NCBI RefSeq assembly: GCF_000737335.2
Contig: NZ_JMCC02000027.1
Span: forward strand, 14,387 to 78,386
Reading direction: 5' to 3'
Source of the DNA: Enhygromyxa salina
GTDB lineage: Bacteria; Myxococcota_A; Polyangia; Nannocystales; Nannocystaceae
DNA: 64,000 nucleotides
Every line of letters starts with the position of its first letter. Positions within the stretch are counted from its first letter, which is position 1. The notes beneath the pieces were generated by a model that did not search any database, was not told the origin of the DNA, and was given only the letters and a program-made list of their open reading frames with translations. Positions 1-12,469 of this stretch are shown in pieces. A program made the position numbers and the translations under genes.

Positions 1-4166
<4,166 letters not shown>

Positions 4167-4471
4167 CAACGTTGACAACCTGCTCGGAGTTCAGTCCCTT
4201 CGGTCGGTGCTCTAGGTATTGGTTCAGGCACGAAGACGGTCGGATACCGCAACCGTACAACCCCACGAGGGGTAACATTATTAATGGCAGTAGCAGCCCC
4301 CGTGCTTTTTGAAGGGGCACCGGTTCGTTAGACCGCAGGTCTTTATCTGTCCCTAGTGGGAACGAACTGGAAATCCAACGCTACCAACACAGCTTTTTTT
4401 CAAGCTACTTTTCGAGCTGGACCCCGACTCCCGTTTGCCTCCAAAACTCACCATCCAACACCAGCTACGCG

Positions 4472-4477
4472 TACTCT
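4472..4477 (+). promoter_or_regulatory. -10 box TACTCT, leaderless type
   Basis: TACTCT ends 8 bp before ATG 4486, so transcription would start at or next to the start codon. No convincing -35 is present. Confidence 0.45.
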
Positions 4478-4485
4478 TGCCAGCG

Positions 4486-5505
4486 ATGCGCTCGTCCGTT
4501 CTACGTCCACTGTCGCGGCGACCCGCGCTGCTGCTCGGCCTGCTCGGGTGCCAGGGCCCAGTCGATCCCGGTCCGACCCAACCTCCCGCCCAGCCGATCG
4601 TCGCGGCCCCCGAGGCCGAGCCAACGCCCGAGCGGCTGACCTGGGACGAGCTGCGCGGAACACTCCCCGCGGCGCAGGCGTACGCGCCGACCACCCACGC
4701 CCAACCACCGGCGTGGCTCGAACAGGTCGACACGCTGTGGCTGCGCGTCGGCGACGAATGCCGGCCGATCAGCCTCGAGGATCGGCAAACCGGCGCGCCA
4801 GCCAGCGACGCCAAGCCCCAGCGCGCCGCGTCGCTCGAGCAGTGCCACGAGGTCGTTCACAACGCCGACGTCCGCTGCTCCACCGAGCTCGAGGTCGGGG
4901 CCACCTTTACCGAGACCGGGGTCCAAGAGTGCGTGGCGAGGATGCCCTCGGGAGCTGGCAGCACCTCGGGCTCGATAAGCGGCTTCGACGACGGCGCGTC
5001 AACGTGGTCGCTCATCGCATTCAACGAGACCCAGCTGCGCTACGCGAAGACCTGGAGCCTGTGGGTCGAGGCCGAGCAGCTCACGTGGGTCCAGAGCGAG
5101 TGCACCGCGGCCTCGCTCGCCGCGCTCACCGATGCTTTGAACGCAGAAGCCATCAGCGAGCAAGCGCGGCTGGAGGCCCTCCACCAGCGCTTCGGTGTTG
5201 TGGGTCACTCCCGCCGCTGCATGGTGCACGACGGCACCCGGCTCCACGCACTTCCCAGCTGGACGGTTGACCGCAGTGATCGGGGGGCGGGTCGTCGCAG
5301 CGAGCTCGCCCCGCAGGACTGCACGATCCCCTGCCCCGACACGGCGGCGCCGCTTCGCCAGATCAACGCCGTGCTGACCAAGCAGCCGTTCGTGCGCGTC
5401 GACGACAGCGCCGCGATCGTCCTGCATCGCGCGAGGGCTTCGTGCGAATCGAACCCGGACGGCGGCCTCCCGCCGCCGGCCAACAATCCCTGCCGCGAGC
5501 ACTGA
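4486..5505 (+). CDS. Lipoprotein of unknown function
   Basis: 339 residues. The N-terminus has a basic stretch, a hydrophobic LLLGLLG segment and a lipobox ending LLGC, so it should be an envelope lipoprotein. A Pro/Glu-rich linker follows, then a mostly acidic domain with several Cys (for example CTIPCPDT near the C-terminus) that may form disulfides. I do not recognise the fold. ATG 4486 is chosen over an upstream ATG at 4435 because it starts the signal peptide directly and has a -10 box 8 bp before it. The gene diverges from the polyketide synthase and probably lies outside that cluster. Confidence 0.7.
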   Translation: MRSSVLRPLSRRPALLLGLLGCQGPVDPGPTQPPAQPIVAAPEAEPTPERLTWDELRGTLPAAQAYAPTTHAQPPAWLEQVDTLWLRVGDECRPISLEDRQTGAPASDAKPQRAASLEQCHEVVHNADVRCSTELEVGATFTETGVQECVARMPSGAGSTSGSISGFDDGASTWSLIAFNETQLRYAKTWSLWVEAEQLTWVQSECTAASLAALTDALNAEAISEQARLEALHQRFGVVGHSRRCMVHDGTRLHALPSWTVDRSDRGAGRRSELAPQDCTIPCPDTAAPLRQINAVLTKQPFVRVDDSAAIVLHRARASCESNPDGGLPPPANNPCREH

Positions 5506-5579
5506 CCGGGTTTCGGCGCGGTTGGGGGCTCTTCGCCCGCTCGTGGGCAGCCAAGGATGTAGCGAACGCGGGAGAGCGC

Positions 5580-5585
5580 TATACT
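5580..5585 (+). promoter_or_regulatory. -10 box TATACT, leaderless type
   Basis: TATACT ends 9 bp before ATG 5595 and is the closest match to TATAAT among the window's near-start boxes. Confidence 0.55.
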
Positions 5586-5594
5586 CGCGGGCCT

Positions 5595-6962
5595 ATGGCG
5601 ATCGTCAAACTCGTGTGCCAAGGCTGCGGTGCGAACCTCGACGCGACCGACGACCTCCGCGTGCTGCAGTGTGGCTACTGCGGGACCACCAACCAGATCA
5701 AGCGGACGGTCCATCAGCAGCCGGCGCCGCCACCCCAGCCGCCGCTGCAGCAGCAGCAGATGTACTACGCGCCGCCGCCAAACCAGGTCAACACGGTTAG
5801 CACTGGCGGCAGCGGGGCGGGCAAGGCCGTGCTGATCATCGTGTTGCTGGTGACCTTCCTGCCGCTGGTGATCGGAGGGATCGTGGCGTTCACCGTGTTC
5901 CAGAGCGCCAACGAGGTGTTCGAGCAGGTCAAGAGCGGAATCAACACCGCGACCGCGGTCGCCAACTCCCGCAAGTACCTGTGGAGGAACGGGCGGCCGT
6001 TCGTCGCGGACGTCAACGGTGACGGGGTCGACGACGTGATCGGCACGATCAACGAGATCGGCTCGCAGCAGCTGACGTTGACCGCGATGTCCGGCAGCGA
6101 TTGGTCAACCTTGTGGGAGGTCGACCTGGGCCGGATGTCCGAGCTGCCCAATCCCACGCTGTACTACGAGCCCGGCAGCCAGCTGGTGCTGCTTGGGCTG
6201 GGCGCCACGCTGCGCGCCTACGACGCGAAGACCGGGGCGGATCGGTGGTTGGCCAGCCTGCCCGACAAGCTCGAGGCGCTCGCGATCAATGGGGATCACC
6301 TGTGGGTCGCAACGATCGACGACGCGGCCTCCCTGATCACGCTGGTCGACGGCAAGCTCAGCCCCGGCCAGCCCAAGCCGCCGGCGGGCGCCAAGCTCCT
6401 GCGCGACGACGCTGGCTATGACCTGATCCCCGAGCTGCGCGAGCTGGACGTGAAGGGCAACCAGTTCCCGGACCTGCGGGTTCAGCAAGCTTTCTGCCCC
6501 AAAGAAGATCTGCCGGTCGTCCGCGGCCGCCGTCACGACGACGCGTCAAAGGTCTGCGCCAACCCGCACGGGCTGGCGTTCGTGACCCGCGACAAGGGCA
6601 CGAAGATCCCCCACATCCTTGGCTACGCGCGCGACACCAAGGCCGAGCTGTGGCGCGTACAGCTGACCAAGGCCGGCAGCCTCGAGACCGTTGACGGCGG
6701 GTTTGGGCAGCCGCGCGCGGAGTTCGTTGGCGACGACGCGATCATCAGCTTTGTGCCCGATAACGACGACCAGGCGCGGATCCGCAGGATCTCGTTGGTC
6801 GACGGCGCGACCAAGTGGGAGACAACGCTGGTCGGCGACGGGCACGAGAACGTTGACGGGATGGTCGCGGGGTCGGGGTTCGTGGTCGTGACCTTCGGGC
6901 AGACCATGCGGGTGCTGTCGTTGGACAGCGGCGCGCCGGTCGCGAAGCTGGGCGGCTGGTAG
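5595..6962 (+). CDS. Zinc-ribbon membrane protein with a PQQ/VCBS-like propeller domain
   Basis: 455 residues. Residues about 5-36 form a CxxC-x15-CxxC zinc ribbon (CQGC and CGYC). A Gln/Pro-rich linker follows, then one transmembrane segment near residues 78-105, then about 330 residues beginning with a VCBS-like DVNGDGVDD motif and containing repeated strands of quinoprotein/propeller type. The ribbon should be cytoplasmic and the propeller periplasmic. An in-frame upstream extension is discarded because the ribbon starts immediately at this ATG and the TATACT box lies 9 bp upstream. Role unknown; it could sense or assemble something across the inner membrane. Confidence 0.75.
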   Translation: MAIVKLVCQGCGANLDATDDLRVLQCGYCGTTNQIKRTVHQQPAPPPQPPLQQQQMYYAPPPNQVNTVSTGGSGAGKAVLIIVLLVTFLPLVIGGIVAFTVFQSANEVFEQVKSGINTATAVANSRKYLWRNGRPFVADVNGDGVDDVIGTINEIGSQQLTLTAMSGSDWSTLWEVDLGRMSELPNPTLYYEPGSQLVLLGLGATLRAYDAKTGADRWLASLPDKLEALAINGDHLWVATIDDAASLITLVDGKLSPGQPKPPAGAKLLRDDAGYDLIPELRELDVKGNQFPDLRVQQAFCPKEDLPVVRGRRHDDASKVCANPHGLAFVTRDKGTKIPHILGYARDTKAELWRVQLTKAGSLETVDGGFGQPRAEFVGDDAIISFVPDNDDQARIRRISLVDGATKWETTLVGDGHENVDGMVAGSGFVVVTFGQTMRVLSLDSGAPVAKLGGW

Positions 6963-6986
6963 CGTTCGGTCAACGCGAGCGTGGAT

Positions 6987-7802
6987 CTACGCCAACCACA
7001 CGTCGGCGCTCTGGACCCGGAAGCTCGGTCCACCTTCGCGTGGCTGCGCACGCAGAGCGCCGTCGTCATCGAGGCCAATCGCGATCGCGGCGATCCGCTG
7101 ACCCTCGCCCTGCTCAACCTGGATCTCGCGGCCGATCATGATGCAGCGCGACTCGTAGCGCGAGCGGATTGCTGCGAAGCCACCCGCGAAGAAGCGCTCG
7201 AGCGCGAGCTCGAGCTGGTGCAGCAGCGCAGCGAGGATCGCCGCTCGGCCCACGCGTTGGTGTGACTCGAGGTGCTGCGCGAGGCTGGTCGCGGTGGCCT
7301 GCAGGCCAGGCTCGAACTGCGCGGCCTCGCGGTGGACGTTGAGCCCAAACCCGATCACCAGCTCGACCTCGCGGCCGCGCCAGCGGCTCTCGCACAGGAT
7401 CCCGGCCAGCTTGCGCTCGTCGAGCAGCAGATCGTTGGGCCACTTGAGCGCGAGCGTTGGCAGCTGATCCCCAAACACCGCACACAGCCCTTCGCACAGC
7501 CCCACGCCCACGGCCAAGGCCAGCGACCCAAACGCGGCCGACGGCGCCCCAGGTCGCAGCACGACGCTCGCGTAGATGTCTCGACCGGGCGGCGACGACC
7601 ACGGGCGACCCAGCCGTCCGCGACCAGCCGTCTGCGCGTCGGCGGTGACCAGCGCGCCGTCTGGAGCCCCGCCCGTGAGCCACTCGAGCGCGCGATCGTT
7701 GGTCGAGCCGATCTGCTGATGGTGCTCGTGGGTGCGCCCAAGCCGAGCTGTGGTCAGCAGCGCGCCGACCTGCGCGAGGTCGTCGTGGGCAAGCGGGCTC
7801 AC
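6987..7802 (-). CDS. birA: Biotin-[acetyl-CoA-carboxylase] ligase, monofunctional
   Basis: 271 residues. The catalytic domain activates biotin with ATP and transfers it to the biotin carboxyl carrier protein of acetyl-CoA carboxylase. Visible motifs are STNDRA, the biotinyl-AMP loop GRGRLGRPW, KWPNDLLLD and IGFGLNV. There is no N-terminal helix-turn-helix, so unlike E. coli BirA it should not repress transcription. The start is GTG 7802, whose GTG overlaps the TGA of the upstream hydrolase gene (GTGA), implying translational coupling. An in-frame extension to 7832 would run into that gene. Confidence 0.92.
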   Translation of the reverse strand: MSPLAHDDLAQVGALLTTARLGRTHEHHQQIGSTNDRALEWLTGGAPDGALVTADAQTAGRGRLGRPWSSPPGRDIYASVVLRPGAPSAAFGSLALAVGVGLCEGLCAVFGDQLPTLALKWPNDLLLDERKLAGILCESRWRGREVELVIGFGLNVHREAAQFEPGLQATATSLAQHLESHQRVGRAAILAALLHQLELALERFFAGGFAAIRSRYESRCIMIGREIQVEQGEGQRIAAIAIGLDDDGALRAQPREGGPSFRVQSADVWLA

Positions 7803-8464
7803 GTTGGCACCGCGACCCGCTTGTAGGCACAAAATGCCTCGAGCGTGTCAGCGCGCAGGGCCGGGTTGTTGACGAATTCCCACATCAAGGTGCTCGTTGG
7901 GGTCTTGCCGTAGTCGTGCCCAGGATAGAGCCGGGTCTGCTCGGGCAGGCTGCCAAGCTTGCGCTGCAGGGTGTCGACCATCGCCTTGGGATCGGAGCCC
8001 TGGTAGGACACGCCGCCGCACGAGCCGACGAACAAAACGTCTCCGGTGATCAGCGCCTCGCTCTCGGGCCCGTACCAACACACGCAGCCGGGGGTGTGGC
8101 CCGGCGCCCAGATCGCCCGCATGCGACCGCCGCCGATCCACACGTCCTCGCCGTCGCCGACCGGCTCGACCCGCGCCGCGAACTGACCGGCGGCCTCGAG
8201 CTCGAGCGGGTGACAGCGAACCACCGCGCCGGTCTCGGCCGCCGCTTCGTCGAGCCCGGCGACGTGATCATCGTGGGTGTGGGTCAGCAGGATCGTCTCT
8301 ACGGTCCAGCCCCGCTCGCGGACGATCTTCATGAGCCGGTCGACCTCGAACGCCGGATCCACGAGGGCGGCCTTGCCTGTGGTGGGGCAGCCGATCACCT
8401 CGCAGAAGTTCTGCAACAGGCCCACCTCGAGCTGGACGATCTCTAGCGCCGGAACCTCGCTCAC
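7799..8464 (-). CDS. MBL-fold hydrolase of the glyoxalase II / persulfide dioxygenase type
   Basis: 221 residues. The metal-binding motif THTHDDH, then GHTPG, TGDVLF and PGHDYG, mark a single-domain metallo-beta-lactamase fold close to hydroxyacylglutathione hydrolases and ETHE1-type sulfur dioxygenases. Which of these it is cannot be decided by eye. The start is GTG 8464, preceded at 7 bp by an extended -10 box (TGCTACCTT). It is the first gene of a two-gene unit with birA, whose start overlaps its stop. Confidence 0.88.
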   Translation of the reverse strand: MSEVPALEIVQLEVGLLQNFCEVIGCPTTGKAALVDPAFEVDRLMKIVRERGWTVETILLTHTHDDHVAGLDEAAAETGAVVRCHPLELEAAGQFAARVEPVGDGEDVWIGGGRMRAIWAPGHTPGCVCWYGPESEALITGDVLFVGSCGGVSYQGSDPKAMVDTLQRKLGSLPEQTRLYPGHDYGKTPTSTLMWEFVNNPALRADTLEAFCAYKRVAVPT

Positions 8465-8471
8465 GGGGCGG

Positions 8472-8477
8472 AAGGTA
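8472..8477 (-). promoter_or_regulatory. Extended -10 box TACCTT, leaderless type
   Basis: On the minus strand TGCTACCTT (TG, one base, hexamer) ends 7 bp before GTG 8464. It would drive the hydrolase-birA unit. Confidence 0.5.
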
Positions 8478-8678
8478 GCATCGCGGGCGGGTCATCAGGA
8501 GTGCGACGCGGGGATCGGACGCACGCGGCCTTCAACATCGAACGGAGCGTCACGCGGCGGCGCGCTGCCGTCGGCGCATGAAGTGTCCACCTCAAACTCG
8601 ATCGCCTGGCCCGGCGTGCTCGTGACTGTCCAACGCGCTAGACGAAGAAGGTGCCGGAATCGCGCCGCGGCGAGCACC

Positions 8679-9659
8679 TCATGACCAGTCGAGGTTGGGG
8701 ACGGAGGCCCGCAGGCCCACGACCTCGCGCACGCTGCCATCATCACGGCTCAGCAGCCACAGCGTTCGATCAGGTCCAGGCATCGCGAGGTGCCGGCCGT
8801 CGCGGCTCCACTCGTGGGCGGCAGCCTCGGCCTCGAGCATGATGGTCTCGGTTCCGCGCTGTCGGTCGCGCAGGACCAGCTGCTCGCGTTGGCGGACGAA
8901 GGACAGGTACGTGCCATCGGGCGACCAGCGGAGGTCGGTGTCTTCGGCGTTCGTCAGACGCTCCCATGTGCCCGTGTCAGGGTCGAGGACGCCAATGCCC
9001 GGCTCACCGAGCAGCACGAACCCGACCTCGCTTCCGTCGGGTGACCAGCGCGGCGCCTTGCCCAGGCCCGCTTCCGTCTCGAACAGGCGCTCGAACGACG
9101 CGGCGTGGACCGCCAAAGAGTCGCTCGATTCTGTTGATGCACGTCCGACGATTCGGCCATCGCTGGCGACATCGAGGTCCGACAAGTTGATCTGGAAGTG
9201 CCAGGTGTCCGCACCGCTAGCGAGCTCCAGCTGCCGCACGGCCACGGAGGTGTCGGTCATCTCGCTCCACAGCAGGCCGCTCTCATCGGGCAACCAATGA
9301 AGCAGCGGTGGCGGTTCGGCGGTGTCCCAGCGCAGCGCCGAGCGTGGCTCGGCTGGTCGACCTTCTGCGTCGATGTTGACGATCCACAGGTCGCGGACGC
9401 GATCGTCCTCCAGGCCCACGTAGGCGATCATCGAGCCGCTGGGGGACCAGCGGGGGGACACGATCACCGCATGAGCTTCGCCCACTCCAGCACCGCGCTG
9501 ACCGTTGGTGGTCAACGAGCCGATCCGCTGGCCGGTGGGTTCGACGAAGATCAGCGGGCCGACCTGCTCGGCGGACATGGGCACGACATCGGCGCAGCCG
9601 AACAGCGCGAGGCTCCAGAGCAACCACGGAAGGGCGGGGCGCGAGGCGACACGATGCAT
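8679..9659 (-). CDS. TolB-like beta-propeller lipoprotein
   Basis: 326 residues. The signal peptide ends in a lipobox ALFGC. The body holds several WD40-like PD40/TolB blades with the recurring pattern RWSPDGS/T (SPRWSPSGS, APRWSPDGS, LRWSPDGT, EWSRDGR), as in TolB-type six-blade propellers. It lacks TolB's N-terminal domain and is not beside tol-pal genes. It may present a binding surface at the envelope. An alternative in-frame ATG lies at 9698 but adds only a polar extension before the signal peptide. About 210 bp downstream of it hold no gene I can support. Confidence 0.82.
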   Translation of the reverse strand: MHRVASRPALPWLLWSLALFGCADVVPMSAEQVGPLIFVEPTGQRIGSLTTNGQRGAGVGEAHAVIVSPRWSPSGSMIAYVGLEDDRVRDLWIVNIDAEGRPAEPRSALRWDTAEPPPLLHWLPDESGLLWSEMTDTSVAVRQLELASGADTWHFQINLSDLDVASDGRIVGRASTESSDSLAVHAASFERLFETEAGLGKAPRWSPDGSEVGFVLLGEPGIGVLDPDTGTWERLTNAEDTDLRWSPDGTYLSFVRQREQLVLRDRQRGTETIMLEAEAAAHEWSRDGRHLAMPGPDRTLWLLSRDDGSVREVVGLRASVPNLDWS

Positions 9660-9796
9660 CGCACCACGGGCTCTTGGAGTTGTCGTTGGCGTGGTCATTC
9701 GCAGACGGCTGGTTCTCACTGCTGCATTCTTACCATCGATCTCTGTCAGGAATCGCCCAGTTCGAGAGGCCCCCGCGCGAGCGAGGATGTGCGGCA

Positions 9797-10945
9797 CTAC
9801 ATCCGGCCGGCGATGCTCAGGCCCGTACCAGTTGGCACGATCGTCAACGACACACGTCGGTCGCGGGCTTCGAGTCGCGGCATCACGCCCGTGCGCGGGT
9901 GGTGCAGCAACCACGGCAGCCCAACCCCGATCACGGTCCCGAGCCCCGCGCCCGCGAGCACGTCGCCAAACCAATGTCGGTCGCCGGCCATGCGCAGGTA
10001 GCCAACGAACGCCGCCATCGGCACGCCGACGCCCCACAGCACTGGCGCGAGCTTGCGATTGCGCAGGGTCGCCACGGTCGCAAAGCTGGTCGCAACGCTG
10101 AACGCGAGCGCCGTGTGACCCGAGGGGAAGCTCAGGTTTTGGTCCGGGTCATCGGCGAACGCGATCGGGTCCGCTGCGTACAGCGAGTAGGGACGCTGCC
10201 GGGCCGTCGAGTACTTGATGACGTTGGTCAGCGCGCCCGAGACCGCGACCGCCTCGAGCGCGACGATCAGGTCTTCGTGGAGCTTTCGCCACTCGCCCTC
10301 GGTGCCGACCGCGACCATCGTCATGGTCAGCGCGAACGCTGGGATCACGCCGTAGCCAATGATGTCCGAGGTCAACGCGGCCGGCTCGGGCTTGGCCCAG
10401 ACCAGGCCGCCACGAACGCCGCGGGCGACCGGACCCGGCCCGCACCAGTCACACGCTCGCGGTGCGATCACGGGCTTCATCGCCTCGGAGGTTGCGAACA
10501 CGGCGGTGAAGCCGACGAGAACCGGCAGATCGGCGGCCAGGCGAAACCGAATGTCGGGCAGCCGCGGCGCCGGGCTCGGGTCGATCACCGCGGTCGGCTC
10601 CGCGGGCTCGACGACCGGCGTGTCGGGCCCGACGGCCGGCGCAGGCACGGCAGGCTCGACAGGCGCAGGCTCGACGGCCGGCATGTCAGGCTCGGCAACA
10701 GGCGCAGGCTCGACAGGCGCAGGCTCGACGGCCGGCAGGTCGGGCTCGACAACAGGCCCAGGCTCGACGGCCGGCATGTCGGGCTCGACAGGCGCAGCGT
10801 CGATGGGGGTCGGCTCGATGGGCGCAGGTCCTGGCCCGGCGCCGACTCGATCTGGCGCCGGAGCGGCGAGCAAGCCGAAGCTCAACAACAGGGGCAGGAG
10901 CGCCACGCCGGGATAGTACGGTGTGGCGACCCAGATCACCGCCAA
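9797..10945 (-). CDS. PAP2-superfamily membrane phosphatase with a Pro/Glu repeat linker
   Basis: 382 residues. After an N-terminal hydrophobic segment comes a linker of about 90 residues made of PAVEPAPVEP-type repeats, then a multi-pass domain with the three PAP2 phosphatase motifs: KYSTARQRP, PSGHTA, and GDRHWFGDVLAG. Family members remove phosphate from lipids such as undecaprenyl pyrophosphate or phosphatidic acid on the periplasmic side. The start is uncertain: the first M is 10945 and a GTG at 10930 is possible. It follows the epimerase gene by 13 bp on the same strand. Confidence 0.88.
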   Translation of the reverse strand: MAVIWVATPYYPGVALLPLLLSFGLLAAPAPDRVGAGPGPAPIEPTPIDAAPVEPDMPAVEPGPVVEPDLPAVEPAPVEPAPVAEPDMPAVEPAPVEPAVPAPAVGPDTPVVEPAEPTAVIDPSPAPRLPDIRFRLAADLPVLVGFTAVFATSEAMKPVIAPRACDWCGPGPVARGVRGGLVWAKPEPAALTSDIIGYGVIPAFALTMTMVAVGTEGEWRKLHEDLIVALEAVAVSGALTNVIKYSTARQRPYSLYAADPIAFADDPDQNLSFPSGHTALAFSVATSFATVATLRNRKLAPVLWGVGVPMAAFVGYLRMAGDRHWFGDVLAGAGLGTVIGVGLPWLLHHPRTGVMPRLEARDRRVSLTIVPTGTGLSIAGRM

Positions 10946-10958
10946 CCAAAATGGCTGC

Positions 10959-11927
10959 TCAGTGATCGAGCGCGTCAGCGCGAGTCTCGAGCAGCGCCCG
11001 GATCTCGGGCAGCAGCTGCTCGGTCATCGCGGGCAGGTCATAGCGGGGCGCCCATCCCCAGTCTGCGCGAGCGTTGCGATCGTCGAGCACGGACGGCCAC
11101 GAGTCGAGGATCTTCTGCCGCGCCGGGTCCGACACGAACGAGAAGTCGGCGCCCTTTGGCAGCGCGCCCGCGACCTCGACGGCGATCTCTTGCGCGGTCG
11201 GAGAGAACGCCGCGATGTTGTAGATGCAGCGCGACAGCTGATCGCGCGGGGCCGCCGACAGCTCGAGCAGGGCCCGCACGCCGTCGGGCATGTACATCAG
11301 CGGGATCCGGGTGTCGGGCCGGCAGAACGCCTCGTAGGCGCCCTTGCGGACCCCGTCGATGTACATGAACACCACGTAGTCGCTGCTGCCACCGCCGGGG
11401 ATCGAGGCTGAGATCAAGCCCGGGAATCGGACCCCGCGGACGTCGAGATCGAAGCGCGCGTTGTAGTACTCGCCAAGCAGCTCGCTCGCGGCCTTGGTCA
11501 CCCCATACATTGTGGTTGGGTGCAGGGCCTCGTCGTCGCCAACGGTCTCGGGCAAGCCGGGTCCAAACACGGCGATCGTGCTGGTGAACATCAGCTGCCG
11601 CACGTCGGTCAGGCGGCAGGCCTCGAGCACGTTGTAGGTGCCAGTTTGATTGACCCGGTAGGTCAGCGCGGGGTCGACCTCGCCGCGCGCCGACAGGATC
11701 GCCGCGAGGTGGAACACCCGCTCGGGCTGCAGCCGATCGAAGCAGGTGTAGAGCTGCTCGGGGTCGGTCACGTCGAGCTGGTGCCAGGGCAGGTCCGCGG
11801 GCAAGTCGGCGGCCGCCTCCGGGCGCGGGCCGAGGTCGGTCGCGTGGACCACGTCGCCTTGCTGCAAGAGAGCTCGGATCAAGTCGAGACCAACTTGACC
11901 CCCTGCGCCAGTGACGAGGGTTCGCAC
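10959..11927 (-). CDS. NAD-dependent epimerase/dehydratase, L-threonine 3-dehydrogenase-like
   Basis: 322 residues. Rossmann motif GAGGQVG at the N-terminus, substrate motif FTSTIAVFGP, and the catalytic YGVTK (YxxxK) of extended short-chain dehydrogenases. The overall pattern (TVGDDEALHPTTMYGVTKAA, SIPGGGSSDYVVFMY) resembles the UDP-galactose-epimerase-like threonine dehydrogenases that oxidise L-threonine to 2-amino-3-ketobutyrate. Threonine use is inferred. The chosen start is GTG 11927, directly before the Rossmann strand, with GGAGAG about 13 bp upstream. The open frame extends back to 12401, but that part is repeat-derived and non-globular. Confidence 0.85.
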   Translation of the reverse strand: MRTLVTGAGGQVGLDLIRALLQQGDVVHATDLGPRPEAAADLPADLPWHQLDVTDPEQLYTCFDRLQPERVFHLAAILSARGEVDPALTYRVNQTGTYNVLEACRLTDVRQLMFTSTIAVFGPGLPETVGDDEALHPTTMYGVTKAASELLGEYYNARFDLDVRGVRFPGLISASIPGGGSSDYVVFMYIDGVRKGAYEAFCRPDTRIPLMYMPDGVRALLELSAAPRDQLSRCIYNIAAFSPTAQEIAVEVAGALPKGADFSFVSDPARQKILDSWPSVLDDRNARADWGWAPRYDLPAMTEQLLPEIRALLETRADALDH

Positions 11928-12110
11928 CGGCGGGAGTCTCTCCGATCCGCTTCCTGGGTCGCAAGCGCGTGAGCACCCAAACGCCCGTGGTTTTGGTGTC
12001 GAAGGCCAGTTTGTGGAGATCTCGCCCAGGCGCGACCGCCACGTGCTCCAAAATTCGGCAATTCGCGGCGCTCGCGGCGTCCAGCGAGGCGCGCGGAATG
12101 GCAGCATCAA

Positions 12111-12266
12111 CCCAGGCGTAACGAATGGAGCGCCGCACGGTGGCCGTGGGCGCCCAGACAAGAGCCCCCTGCTAGGGGGCCACACATACCCAGGCGTAAC
12201 GAATGGAGCGCCGCACGGTGGCCGTGGGCGCCCAGACAAGAGCCCCCTGCTAGGGGGCCACACATA
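12111..12266. repeat. Perfect tandem duplication, two copies of 78 bp
   Basis: 12111-12188 and 12189-12266 are identical by eye. Each copy contains a hairpin with a 7-bp stem (GCCCCCT, loop GCT, AGGGGGC) at 12164-12180 and 12242-12258. The block lies between the divergent epimerase and mraY genes. Perfect identity points to a recent duplication. Two adjacent copies without spacers are not a CRISPR array. Confidence 0.95.
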
Positions 12267-12382
12267 CCCCCGCGCACAGCCGGCCCCTTGGGAGCGAGCG
12301 AAGCGAGTGACCGCGAAGTGCCAAGGTGGCCGGGGGGGTCCCAGAAGAAGTGACCGCGAAGTGCGAAGGTGGCCGGGGGGGT
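12242..12382 (+). repeat. Dispersed intergenic repeat family R1, copy A
   Basis: Starts with the GCCCCCT/AGGGGGC hairpin, then CCACACATACCCCCGCG, GGGAGCGAGCGAAGCGAG and TGACCGCGAAGTG. The last part, GTGACCGCGAAGTG followed by AAGGTGGCC and a G run, occurs twice with a 44-bp period (about 12306 and 12350). The same ordered blocks recur at 51873-51980 (opposite strand) and, diverged, at 34460-34550. Together with the tandem duplication it fills most of the 540-bp gap before mraY; I see no gene there. Confidence 0.8.
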
Positions 12383-12469
12383 AAAAAAAACATCGCCTCA
12401 CCTCACCCCGCGCACAGCGCCAGATTCTTGCGCCCGGCCACGAAGCTGTGCCAAGCGTAGCGAGGAACC

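Noticed and set aside
8495..8746. 83-codon minus-strand frame between two genes
   Set aside because: Overlaps the end of the TolB-like gene, lacks coding bias and any start signal.
11928..12401. 158-residue N-terminal extension of the epimerase
   Set aside because: It translates the 78-bp duplication and repeat R1; the Rossmann fold starts right after GTG 11927.
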